The position numbers and the translations under genes were made by a program. Of a stretch of DNA of 13,353 nucleotides, positions 7,370-13,353 are shown one piece after another. Origin of the DNA: an uncultured Eubacteriaceae bacterium (GTDB taxonomy: Bacteria > Bacillota > Clostridia > Lachnospirales > CAG-274). The notes beneath the pieces were generated by a model that was not told the origin of the DNA, searched no databases, and was given only the letters and a program-made list of their open reading frames with translations. Location of the stretch: contig CALIRN010000054.1 of the NCBI GenBank assembly GCA_938042265.1, positions 1 through 13,353 of the forward strand, in the 5' to 3' direction. Position 1 is the first letter of the stretch; the number at the start of each line of letters is the position of its first letter.

Positions 7370-8077
7370 ATGAATTCAGTTGTGGGAGTTATCCCTCTTT
7401 ATGATGAGGAAAGGGACAGCTATTGGATGCTGCCCGGCTATATGCAGGGGCTTGAGGAACAGGGGCTGTTGCCTGTTATGTTGCCCCTTACGGATAGTGA
7501 AAAGGAGCTTGAGGGGCTTAACAGACTATGCGGGGGTTATTTGTTTACAGGCGGTCATGATGTTGACCCGTTAATGTATGGTGAGGAACGTAAGCCTGTT
7601 TGCGGTGCTGCCTGTGAAAAGCGCGATAAAATGGAAAAATATCTTTTTTCTCTTGCGCTTAAGGAGGATAAGCCTGTTTTAGGCATATGCAGGGGTATAC
7701 AGCTTATTAACGTACTTTGCGGAGGCAGCCTGTATCAGGATTTGCCTGAGGAGAGACCGGGCAATACGGAGCATCACCAGGTGCCGCCCTACGATGAGCC
7801 TGTACATAGAGTAGAGCTTAATTCACCTCTTGCGGAGCTTGTAGGCAGAGGTGAGCTGTGGGTAAACAGCTATCATCATCAGGCAATTAAGGAGCTGGGA
7901 AAAGGGCTGAGAGCCATGGCTTACTCTGAGGACGGACTGACAGAGGGTATTTATATGCCGGATAAAAGGTATGTATGGGCTGTACAGTGGCATCCGGAGT
8001 TTGCTTATAAAACAGATAAGGCGGCAAGGCTTATTTTTAAAAGCTTTGCAGAGGCGGTGAAAGAGGAAGCTTATTAA
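7370..8077 (+). CDS. Class I glutamine amidotransferase-like gamma-glutamyl hydrolase (peptidase C26)
   Basis: A 235-residue cytoplasmic protein of the C26 family, which hydrolyses gamma-glutamyl amide bonds (PuuD-type gamma-glutamyl-GABA hydrolases and relatives). The catalytic triad is visible: Cys107 in LGICRGIQLINVL, His208 and Glu210 in VQWHPEF. The GGHDVDP motif (61-67) and the NSYHHQAI stretch (166-173) are also typical. It begins only 5 bases after the ygiQ stop, with an AAGG-type site inside the end of ygiQ, so translational coupling is likely. No polyamine genes are nearby, so PuuD function should not be assumed. Given the NagZ-like enzyme in the same unit, a gamma-linked glutamyl peptide from cell wall is an alternative substrate; that is inference. 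Confidence 0.88.
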   Translation: MNSVVGVIPLYDEERDSYWMLPGYMQGLEEQGLLPVMLPLTDSEKELEGLNRLCGGYLFTGGHDVDPLMYGEERKPVCGAACEKRDKMEKYLFSLALKEDKPVLGICRGIQLINVLCGGSLYQDLPEERPGNTEHHQVPPYDEPVHRVELNSPLAELVGRGELWVNSYHHQAIKELGKGLRAMAYSEDGLTEGIYMPDKRYVWAVQWHPEFAYKTDKAARLIFKSFAEAVKEEAY

Positions 8078-8162
8078 TTTTACTTCCTTTGCATTGCTGC
8101 TTTTTCTGGACGATTTGTTTGAATACTTTGCAGCGGGGGAAATTGCGGAAAATATGGAATAA

Positions 8163-8191
8163 TTGAAATTTTTATCTCATAGCTTTATATA
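8163..8191 (+). promoter_or_regulatory. Possible promoter of the sialidase-like gene
   Basis: TTGAAA at 8163-8168 and TATATA at 8186-8191 are 17 bases apart; a shifted TATAAA at 8188-8193 is an alternative. The start point would be near 8198, giving a very short leader that still includes the GAGGTGG site. No terminator separates this gene from the preceding operon, so read-through is also possible. Confidence 0.45.
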
Positions 8192-8214
8192 AAACAGCCT
8201 ATGAGGTGGACATA

Positions 8215-9426
8215 TTGAATTACGGCTACATAATTAACAACGGTGATGACAGCCTGAGCATATATTACTATGCAAACGGTGCTGTAATGAAAAGAAATAC
8301 GGATAAGGGTGTAAGGGGAAAGGCGGAGTGTATTGTCAGCGATGTACGCCCCTTTTTTTCACTTTCAGTAAGAAAGGGAGAGCCTGTGCTTATTTACCGT
8401 CGTATAAGCGGTGATGTGGTGCTTTTGTCCCGCGGTGACAGCAGAGTGCTGCAAAAGTGCAGTGACAGACTGGATACAGAGGTATACCTCAGCGCTATTA
8501 TGGAACAGCGCCGTATGCGTCTTATATATATTAACGGCGTAAGTCTTGTTACACAAAGCAGTGATGACAGCGGCAGTACCGAGGCGGTAAGGCTTGACGA
8601 ACTGACGGGAAATCTTTCCTACAGGCTTATACCTGTTGTAAAAGGCGGTTATGCGCTTTTATACAACCGCCGTATGCCCGAAATGCAGTTTGGCTACAGA
8701 GAAATAACCGCTGCTGCCGTAGGTGATTTCAGACGTGTTTATGCTACGGGCTTTGATATTGGGGACAGCTCTGTCTGCTCAACGGAGGATACCTTACATA
8801 TTGTGTTTGTATCAATGAGCCGTTTTGCGGTAAGGGTAATGTATACAAGACGTATCAACGGCAGCTTTGGCAGACCAAGAAATTTGTGGGAGGGCAGCCG
8901 CTGTGGCAATGTATGCGTCGCCTGTGATGGCTGCGATGTATTTGTATGGTGGGAAAGCGGCGGTCATATATTTGAAAGCACCTCAAGCAATGGTGGGGAA
9001 AGCTTTGGTCAGTGTATAAGAAAAGGCAGCGCCGCTGTATATTCCAAGGCTCTGCATTTAGCGGAAGGCAGCTTTTGTATTAGTGAGGTAATGCTGTCTG
9101 AAAACGGCGAGATATATGCTCCTGCGCAGGTTAAGGAGCTTATTGCACGTCACAGAGTTGTAAGTGTACCCGAGGTACATACGGCAAAGTGTACAGAAGG
9201 ATATAAGGGTGACAGTGTAAACAGGCTGGTTACGGAGCTTAGAGAGGAGCTTGCAAAAAAACAGCAGGAGGTTGAAAGGCTGTCACACACCCTGCTTACA
9301 AAAAATCAGGAAAGCAATAAAAGAGAGTTTAAATTAAGACAGCAGTACAGAGAGCTTAAGCAGGAGCTTGACAGACTTAAAAATGAGGATATACGAATAC
9401 AGAATGATGAAAACAGCCAAAATTAA
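8215..9426 (+). CDS. Uncharacterised protein with sialidase-like repeats and C-terminal coiled coil
   Basis: I do not recognise this 403-residue protein as a named family. Residues 1 to about 330 are rich in short beta strands with recurring blocks of the type LIYRR, LLYNRR, VMYTRR followed by glycine turns, as in beta-propeller or sialidase (BNR) proteins. One Asp-box-like motif, SSNGGESFG, is at about 257-265. The sialidase active-site arginine triad cannot be assigned. Residues about 335-392 are a charged heptad-rich coiled coil (ELREELAKKQQEVERL and onward), and the end is Asn/Asp-rich. There is no signal peptide or membrane segment, so it is probably cytoplasmic. I chose the TTG at 8215 because GAGGTGG ends 5 bases before it; the in-frame GTG at 8206 lies inside that site. 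A scaffold or protein-binding role is a guess. Confidence 0.7.
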   Translation: MNYGYIINNGDDSLSIYYYANGAVMKRNTDKGVRGKAECIVSDVRPFFSLSVRKGEPVLIYRRISGDVVLLSRGDSRVLQKCSDRLDTEVYLSAIMEQRRMRLIYINGVSLVTQSSDDSGSTEAVRLDELTGNLSYRLIPVVKGGYALLYNRRMPEMQFGYREITAAAVGDFRRVYATGFDIGDSSVCSTEDTLHIVFVSMSRFAVRVMYTRRINGSFGRPRNLWEGSRCGNVCVACDGCDVFVWWESGGHIFESTSSNGGESFGQCIRKGSAAVYSKALHLAEGSFCISEVMLSENGEIYAPAQVKELIARHRVVSVPEVHTAKCTEGYKGDSVNRLVTELREELAKKQQEVERLSHTLLTKNQESNKREFKLRQQYRELKQELDRLKNEDIRIQNDENSQN

Positions 9427-9473
9427 TGTAATAATTGCCTATTAAATTTGGTGTATTTAATGTAATTATTTCC

Positions 9474-9502
9474 TTGCAAGAAGCAAACATATATGTTAAA
9501 AT
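9474..9502 (+). promoter_or_regulatory. Extended -10 promoter of the XRE regulator
   Basis: TTGCAA at 9474-9479 and TAAAAT at 9497-9502 are 17 bases apart, with TGT directly before the -10 box. Transcription would start near 9508, leaving a leader of about 75 bases. Confidence 0.75.
9486..9497. promoter_or_regulatory. 12-bp palindrome in the promoter spacer, candidate operator
   Basis: AACATATATGTT is a perfect palindrome lying between the -35 and -10 boxes and touching the -10. A dimeric repressor bound here would block RNA polymerase; the XRE protein encoded just downstream is the obvious candidate. The AT-rich composition means chance cannot be excluded. Confidence 0.4.
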
Positions 9503-9515
9503 GTAAATAAATCCA

Positions 9516-9537
9516 AAGCCTGTGTTTTTACAGGCTT
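9516..9537 (+). promoter_or_regulatory. Perfect hairpin in the XRE gene leader
   Basis: Arms AAGCCTGT and ACAGGCTT form an 8-bp perfect stem around a 6-base GTTTTT loop, inside the untranslated leader. No T run follows, so it is not a terminator. It ends 32 bases before the AAAGGAG site and could affect mRNA stability or translation. Confidence 0.55.
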
Positions 9538-9584
9538 ACGCCCGTATCAGGGTAAATTTTAACGTATAGAAAGGAGTGCCGGAA

Positions 9585-9938
9585 ATGGATTATTGGAATA
9601 ACATTGGTACCAATATCCGTAAGCTCAGAAAAAGCAGGGGGTTAACTATTGAGGATCTTGCATGTGTGCTTGATATTGCCCCCGGCTTTTTAGGATTGGT
9701 GGAAAGGGGCACAAGAGGTGTTTCTATTGCCAACCTTAACAAAATCTGTGAGTTTTTTAATGTTACACTGGAGCAGCTTGTAAGGGAGCAGATAGAGGTT
9801 AAGCCATATATTGCCGAAAAGAATTCGCTTAAAACCAAAATTCAGGACCTTGCATTTTCTCTTACCGAAGACGAGTTGAAAATTGTCATAAGTAATATGA
9901 AAAAGGTTATGGCTGTTAACGGTAAAGGGAATGAGTAA
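9585..9938 (+). CDS. XRE-family helix-turn-helix regulator
   Basis: A 117-residue DNA-binding protein. Residues 5-63 are a Cro/CI-type helix-turn-helix: IGTNIRKLRKSRGLTIEDLA, then the recognition helix around IAPGFLGLVERGTRG, then the closing helix INLNK-like ANLNKICEFFNVTLEQLV. The remaining 50 residues, predicted helical (ELKIVISNMKKVM), are probably for dimerisation; no peptidase or sensor domain is present. I chose the ATG at 9585, 8 bases after AAAGGAG, rather than the in-frame GTG at 9576 that overlaps this site. The gene is alone in its transcription unit, with its own promoter and terminator. A 12-bp palindrome in the promoter suggests autoregulation. Targets are unknown. No phage genes surround it, so it is more likely a housekeeping regulator than a prophage repressor. 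Confidence 0.88.
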   Translation: MDYWNNIGTNIRKLRKSRGLTIEDLACVLDIAPGFLGLVERGTRGVSIANLNKICEFFNVTLEQLVREQIEVKPYIAEKNSLKTKIQDLAFSLTEDELKIVISNMKKVMAVNGKGNE

Positions 9939-9975
9939 TTTCTGCACATTTCTATACACATTTAACCTTGGGGGA

Positions 9976-10000
9976 AAGACTGCATCAGCGGTCTTTTTTT
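9976..10000 (+). terminator. Terminator of the XRE gene
   Basis: Arms AAGACTGC and GCGGTCTT (one T-G wobble) around the tetraloop ATCA, running into seven T residues. It begins 37 bases after the XRE stop codon. Confidence 0.88.
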
Positions 10001-10009
10001 ATCAACAGA

Positions 10010-10112
10010 GTAAGTATCCGGTTTTAGGTGCGGATATTTACCATTCAGTAGTACAAGCTTCTACTGAATGTCGGCACCGTCTATAGATTGGCTATGAGTG
10101 CACAGCGATAGC
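10010..10112 (+). other. Structured intergenic element with abutting hairpins
   Basis: This lies between two facing terminators and holds no supportable gene. Hairpin 1 (10010-10041) pairs GTAAGTATCCG with CGGATATTTAC, 11 bp including one G-T wobble, around a 10-base loop. Hairpin 2 (10042-10070) starts at the very next base: CATTCAGTAG pairs perfectly with CTACTGAATG around a 9-base loop. Loop 1 contains GGTG (10027-10030), complementary to CACC at 10075-10078, which allows a pseudoknot. A weaker third stem, GCTAT with ATAGC, spans 10091-10112. The wobble is a pair on a plus-strand RNA but an A-C mismatch on the minus strand, slightly favouring plus. No promoter is obvious after the XRE terminator. 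It may be a small RNA, a dispersed repeat, or a remnant of a mobile-element end; none can be chosen from this window. Confidence 0.5.
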
Positions 10113-10150
10113 GGAGTTGCAAATTCTTGGACATAATTATTTTTGAGCAT

Positions 10151-10180
10151 AAAAAAAGGACAGTCCCCAATAAACTGCCC
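10151..10180 (-). terminator. Terminator of rpsT
   Basis: On the minus strand GGGCAGT pairs with ACTGTCC (one G-T wobble) around a 9-base loop, followed by seven T residues. It lies about 20 bases after the rpsT stop codon. Confidence 0.88.
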
Positions 10181-10201
10181 CAATCATTTTAATATTAAAA
10201 A

Positions 10202-10465
10202 TTACGCTACCTTGTTAACAAGCTTAGCAAGCCTTGACTTCTTGCGGGAAGCGTTATTCTTGTGATAAACTCCTTTAGTGCAAGCCATATCAATAGCCTT
10301 TGTTGCAGCAACAAGAGCAGCCTGAGCCTGAGCCCTGTTGCCTGCCTGACAAGCAATAACAACCTTCTTAATAGATGTTTTAACTGCAGACTTAATCATT
10401 TTATTTCTTAAAGTTTTCTTGTTGATAACTAAAATTCTCTTCTTAGCAGACTTAATATTTGCCAC
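10202..10465 (-). CDS. rpsT: 30S ribosomal protein S20
   Basis: An 87-residue, very lysine-rich protein of normal S20 length that binds 16S rRNA in the small subunit. The start MANIKSAKKRI and the later YHKNNASRKKSRLAKLVN stretch are characteristic of the family. The start codon is GTG (plus 10465-10463), preceded by a full AGGAGG 8 bases upstream. It is transcribed alone from a near-consensus promoter at 10580-10608, with a leader of about 108 bases, and ends at its own terminator. The non-ATG start and long leader recall that S20 synthesis is limited at the translation step in Escherichia coli; whether that applies here is inference. Confidence 0.97.
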   Translation of the reverse strand: MANIKSAKKRILVINKKTLRNKMIKSAVKTSIKKVVIACQAGNRAQAQAALVAATKAIDMACTKGVYHKNNASRKKSRLAKLVNKVA

Positions 10466-10579
10466 TGTAATTTCCTCCTAAAAAAATCAAATCAATATAA
10501 ATTAGTAACTGCGCCGATTTATAAATTAGAGGGATTTAGCGATATGTAACGAACATACCTGTAAACCGACAACAGTTAT

Positions 10580-10608
10580 ATTATACATAAATAACAATAC
10601 TCCGTCAA
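10580..10608 (-). promoter_or_regulatory. Strong SigA promoter of rpsT
   Basis: On the minus strand TTGACG (plus 10608-10603) and a perfect TATAAT (plus 10585-10580) are 17 bases apart. Transcription would start near 10573. The -35 box lies 33 bases beyond the stop codon of the upstream 230-residue gene. Confidence 0.85.
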
Positions 10609-10641
10609 GCATTTTTTACTGTTTTTTGAAAAAATAACAGA

Positions 10642-11334
10642 TTATATGCTTTCAGCCTCAAGAGTATCAATTATTGAATGAAATTCGTTAAGCATTTCGT
10701 TAACCTGCTCTGGGGAAAAGCCGTTTTTGGCAATAAACAACGTTATTCTGAAATGATTTTCGTGGAGTTCATTTTCATCTTCTCCTTTGCCTTTGGTTAT
10801 AAGAAAATAAGACTCAATATACCTGCTGCTGTTTTCACCGTAAACTTTGTATACAATATTGCCTCTGTTAATTTTGTCAATCTTACATCCGCTTATGCCG
10901 TAATTTTTTGCTTTTAATATTTCCTCACGGTTTTCCTGTCCGGGATTATACTCCCAGTCACCAAAGGTTATATGTGCGGTGTTATCGGTATCGACATTCA
11001 TTACATCATTAATTTCCTCGCCGTTTGGCGAAAAAAGATATACATCACATATTTCAAGTGCACCAAAATTACTGTGTGATATAAAAAAGCTTGTGGGTTT
11101 ATAAAGCTTATAGCGGTATTTTGTACCGTCAAACTCGAAGTTATAATATTCCTCAGTAAGCTTGTCAGTGTAACTTATCGGCATTGAGGACACATTAAAT
11201 TCACCTGATTTTTCCGCTTTTTCCTCTGAAGGCTGATTTAAATTCTCTATTTTATCCCTGATTTTTTTTATATCGTTTGCAGCTTTTTCTATTTTATTTG
11301 CGGCACTCATAAGATTTTCAAAAAATCCTGCCAT
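10642..11334 (-). CDS. Uncharacterised 230-residue protein
   Basis: I do not recognise this protein. Residues 1-40 are predicted to form a long amphipathic helix (MAGFFENLMSAANKIEKAANDIKKI and onward) followed by a short acidic linker. The rest, about 50-230, looks like a compact alpha/beta domain with strands such as KYRYKLYKP and SYFLITKGK and a final helix. There is no signal peptide or obvious membrane span, although the N-terminal helix could lie on a membrane. I chose the ATG at 11334 because AGGGAGG lies about 9 bases upstream; an in-frame ATG 30 bases earlier has no such site and would put the Shine-Dalgarno inside the gene. It has its own promoter, back to back with that of the copper-amine-oxidase-N domain gene. 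Function unknown. Confidence 0.75.
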   Translation of the reverse strand: MAGFFENLMSAANKIEKAANDIKKIRDKIENLNQPSEEKAEKSGEFNVSSMPISYTDKLTEEYYNFEFDGTKYRYKLYKPTSFFISHSNFGALEICDVYLFSPNGEEINDVMNVDTDNTAHITFGDWEYNPGQENREEILKAKNYGISGCKIDKINRGNIVYKVYGENSSRYIESYFLITKGKGEDENELHENHFRITLFIAKNGFSPEQVNEMLNEFHSIIDTLEAESI

Positions 11335-11370
11335 ATTAAAATACCTCCCTATATGTATTACCATATTAAT

Positions 11371-11400
11371 ATATTAACATTTAATCCGGTATACTGTCAA
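11371..11400 (-). promoter_or_regulatory. Promoter of the 230-residue protein gene
   Basis: On the minus strand a perfect TTGACA (plus 11400-11395) is followed after 18 bases by TAATAT (plus 11376-11371), with TGT immediately before it as an extended -10. Confidence 0.65.
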
Positions 11401-11408
11401 TAATTAGG

Positions 11409-11438
11409 TTTACAATAATAGGTACTTTGTGTTAAAAT
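11409..11438 (+). promoter_or_regulatory. Promoter of the copper-amine-oxidase-N domain gene
   Basis: TTTACA at 11409-11414 and TAAAAT at 11433-11438 are 18 bases apart, with TGT before the -10 box. The -35 is only 8 bases from that of the divergent promoter. Confidence 0.65.
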
Positions 11439-11472
11439 AATATCATTCCAATAATTTTAAAGGAGGACTAAT

Positions 11473-12339
11473 ATGAAACTCAAAACCTTATTTGTGACTG
11501 TTGCTATGACAGCCCTGTTAAGTGTAACCTGCCCTGCACAGGGGATTACCGTAAGCCTTAACGGCAATATTGTCGACTTTCCAAATCAGCAGCCTGTTGT
11601 TGTAGAAGGCAGGACTCTTATACCCTTAAGAGGAGTATTTGATAATATGGGTTATACAATCGGCTGGAATGGTGACACAAAAACCGTCACTCTTACAAAA
11701 GGAAGTGATGTAATTGTAATAAATATAGGGGAAAGCTGCTATTACCTTAATAATCAGGCAGTTGTAATTGATGTGCCTGCACAGATAATAAACGGCTCTA
11801 CAATGCTTCCTCTCCGTGCCATAGCTGATGCAACGGGTTGTGAGGTGCTTTGGGACAATAATACAAAAATTGCAACTATTATTGATAAAAGCAGTGTATC
11901 GGTCACACCTCAGCAGGGTGTTGTAATTGCACAGTCACAGCAGGAGGCAGATTATATAAACAGCTATACGTCTGTTATAAGTGAATATAATAAAATTGCG
12001 ACTGAATTTTTGGCTTTCTGTCAGGAAATTAACACCAACGGATTTACCGATGAAAGCCAGTTTACACAGCTTAACAGCCTTGCAAAAAAAATGTACAGTG
12101 CTTCCAATGAAGCTAAAAATAAGCTTTCTGCTCTAAGCTGTCCAAGCAAATATTTGTCACTTAACAATGCCTCCGTTGACTATATGAAGTCCATAGCTGA
12201 TTTGTCTAAGCTGTACAGCGACTTTATTGAGGGCAGTGTCAGCCCTGATGAATTTGCAGAAAAGCTTAATACAGTTGCTACCGATGCAATGATGAAGGAA
12301 GCCGAATATAAGAATATATTTGCACAGGTTGTTGGCTGA
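11473..12339 (+). CDS. Secreted protein with copper amine oxidase N-terminal-like domain
   Basis: A 288-residue exported protein. Residues 1-23 are a signal peptide (KLK, then a hydrophobic core, then CPAQG); the Cys is preceded by Thr, so it is not a lipobox. Residues 25-140 are a copper-amine-oxidase-N-type domain (PF07833), seen from the two family repeats GRTLIPLRGVFDNMGYTIGW (46-65) and GSTMLPLRAIADATGCEVLWD (108-128). Despite its name the domain is not an oxidase; in Firmicutes it is common in surface proteins. Residues 150-288 are helical, with no transmembrane anchor or recognised enzyme motif. AAAGGAGG lies 7 bases before the ATG. It is divergent from the 230-residue gene and ends at a strong bidirectional terminator. 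The biological role is unknown. Confidence 0.87.
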   Translation: MKLKTLFVTVAMTALLSVTCPAQGITVSLNGNIVDFPNQQPVVVEGRTLIPLRGVFDNMGYTIGWNGDTKTVTLTKGSDVIVINIGESCYYLNNQAVVIDVPAQIINGSTMLPLRAIADATGCEVLWDNNTKIATIIDKSSVSVTPQQGVVIAQSQQEADYINSYTSVISEYNKIATEFLAFCQEINTNGFTDESQFTQLNSLAKKMYSASNEAKNKLSALSCPSKYLSLNNASVDYMKSIADLSKLYSDFIEGSVSPDEFAEKLNTVATDAMMKEAEYKNIFAQVVG

Positions 12340-12351
12340 TAAATACATATA

Positions 12352-12388
12352 AAAAAGCATTGCCGAATTGATGTTGGCAATGCTTTTT
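12352..12388. terminator. Bidirectional terminator between convergent genes
   Basis: Arms AAAAAGCATTGCC and GGCAATGCTTTTT form a perfect 13-bp stem around an 11-base loop, with T runs in both directions. It starts 13 bases after the secreted-protein stop and ends 15 bases before the stop codon of the isomerase gene. Confidence 0.92.
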
Positions 12389-12403
12389 GTTTATGAAATA
12401 TGT

Positions 12404-13353
12404 TTAATCCTCAAGTCTTGCTTCAAGCTTTGCTTTAGCTTCTTCATATCCGGGCTTGCCAAGCAAAGCAAACATATTCTTTTTATAAGCCTCAACACCC
12501 GGCTGGTCAAACGGATTTACACCCAGTAAATAACCGCTTACGCCAAGGGTCTTTTCAAAGAAGTAAACAAGCTCGCCAAAGGTGTAGGCGTCAGCTTTTT
12601 CAATCTCAACAACCATTGTAGGCACGCCGCCGTCAATATGTGCAAGATATGTGCCGCCATAAGCCTTGCTGTTCACATACTGGATACTCTTGCCTGCCGC
12701 AAAGTTAAGACCGTCAACATTCTCAGGGTCTGTATCAATAACAATATCCTTTTTTGCATTTTTAATCCAGAGTACGGTTTCAAATAAAAATCTGCTGCCG
12801 TCCTGAATAAACTGACCGATTGAATGAAGGTCTGTTGAAAAGTTTGCGCTTACGGGGAAAATACCCTTCCTGTCCTTACCCTCGCTTTCGGCATAAAGCT
12901 GCTTATACCACTCGCCAAACATTGTGAGAGATGGCTCATAGTTTGCAAGTATTTCAACATTTTTACCCTTTCTGTAAAGGCAATTTCTGATAGCGGCATA
13001 TTTAAGGCAGTCGTTTGTTTCAATAGTACCGTCCTTATATTTTGCTGCGGCATCGGCAGCGCCCTGCATAACCGCATCAATATCAATACCTGCCGCAGCC
13101 ATAAGTAAAAGACCTACGGGTGTCAGTACGGAAAATCTGCCGCCTATATCATCTGTAATAACAAAGGTTTCATACCCCTCCTTGTCACAAAGGGACTTAA
13201 GAGCACCTCTTGATTTGTCTGTAGTGGCAAAAATCCTGTCCTTAGCACCCTCCTTGCCGTACTTGGTCTCAATCATTTTCTTGAAAATTCTGAAAGCAAT
13301 TGCAGGCTCGGTAGTTGTGCCTGATTTGGATATAACGTTAATTGAGAAATCCA
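12404..13353 (-). CDS. pgi: Glucose-6-phosphate isomerase, 5' end beyond the window
   Basis: The glycolytic enzyme interconverting glucose 6-phosphate and fructose 6-phosphate in the cytoplasm. The frame is open through the window edge, giving 315 residues here; short Firmicute enzymes have about 450, so roughly the first third is missing. The sequence at the edge, INVISKSGTTTEPAIAF, is the sugar-phosphate-binding SIS motif, so the internal ATG at 13276 is not the start. Further on come GGRFSVLTPVGLL (signature 1), FSTDLHSIGQFIQDG with the expected catalytic histidine, and NPFDQPGVEAYKKNMF with the catalytic lysine (signature 2). No residue appears missing. The gene ends at the bidirectional terminator. 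Its promoter is outside the window. Confidence 0.97.
   Translation of the reverse strand, partial: DFSINVISKSGTTTEPAIAFRIFKKMIETKYGKEGAKDRIFATTDKSRGALKSLCDKEGYETFVITDDIGGRFSVLTPVGLLLMAAAGIDIDAVMQGAADAAAKYKDGTIETNDCLKYAAIRNCLYRKGKNVEILANYEPSLTMFGEWYKQLYAESEGKDRKGIFPVSANFSTDLHSIGQFIQDGSRFLFETVLWIKNAKKDIVIDTDPENVDGLNFAAGKSIQYVNSKAYGGTYLAHIDGGVPTMVVEIEKADAYTFGELVYFFEKTLGVSGYLLGVNPFDQPGVEAYKKNMFALLGKPGYEEAKAKLEARLED

Noticed and set aside
8078..8160. Terminator after the four-gene operon
   Set aside because: Only a GCTGC/GCAGC pair with a loop of about 30 bases could be found and no T run follows, so I do not call one.
9516..9537. Leader hairpin of the XRE gene as a terminator or attenuator
   Set aside because: The stem is followed by ACGCCC rather than a T run, so it cannot work as an intrinsic terminator. 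I also could not match it to a riboswitch class.
10061..10150. Leftward open frame of 29 codons beginning with ATG at 10150, in the region between the two facing terminators
   Set aside because: There is no ribosome binding site; the bases before the ATG are the T run of the rpsT terminator. The stop falls inside hairpin 2, and no family is recognisable.
10619..10640. AT-rich hairpin CTGTTTTTT / AAAAAATAACAG after the 230-residue gene as a terminator
   Set aside because: The stem is almost all A-T with a bulge, and no T run follows on the minus strand, so read-through toward rpsT is possible.

Overview
The window looks like chromosomal DNA of a low-GC, Gram-positive anaerobe of the class Clostridia (Bacillota). 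The grounds are strong AGGAGG-type ribosome binding sites, SigA-like promoters, a DivIVA-family protein, a lipobox lipoprotein, a copper-amine-oxidase-N domain secreted protein, and a glucose-6-phosphate isomerase and S20 of Firmicute type. Genus cannot be fixed from the sequence. No phage, insertion sequence, CRISPR array, tRNA or rRNA is visible; most of the window is core or ordinary accessory chromosome.

Layout. At the left edge a deaminase-like gene leaves to the left (only 11 codons are inside). It diverges from a DivIVA-domain protein (132-1235) with an 11-residue-repeat coiled coil and a duplicated C-terminal motif. A bidirectional terminator (1242-1278) separates this from a leftward pair: a flavin-reductase-fold protein (2256-2816) followed by a D-2-hydroxyacid dehydrogenase that is broken by a one-base frameshift near 1765 (1319-2250). 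A rightward run of four tightly spaced genes follows: RsmF-like rRNA methyltransferase, NagZ-like family 3 glycosidase lipoprotein, YgiQ-family radical SAM protein, and a class I glutamine amidotransferase / gamma-glutamyl hydrolase (2939-8077). Next come an unrecognised sialidase-like coiled-coil protein (8215-9426) and a small XRE-type regulator (9585-9938) with an elaborate promoter and leader.

The 150 bases between the XRE terminator (ending 10000) and the oppositely oriented rpsT terminator (starting 10151) carry no gene. They do contain two abutting strong hairpins, with a possible pseudoknot, that no annotated feature explains. rpsT (S20, GTG start) and an unrecognised 230-residue protein run leftward. 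The latter shares a back-to-back promoter region with a rightward secreted copper-amine-oxidase-N domain protein (11473-12339). A perfect 13-bp bidirectional terminator then separates this from a leftward glucose-6-phosphate isomerase whose 5' end lies beyond the window.

Working together: the rsmF-nagZ-ygiQ-amidotransferase genes are probably one transcript, mixing rRNA modification with cell-wall or gamma-glutamyl turnover. The flavin reductase and dehydrogenase form a second, redox-type transcription unit. I see no clear new multi-gene system. The most unusual items are the structured intergenic element at 10010-10112, the palindrome and hairpin controls in front of the XRE gene, and the repeat architecture of the DivIVA-like protein.
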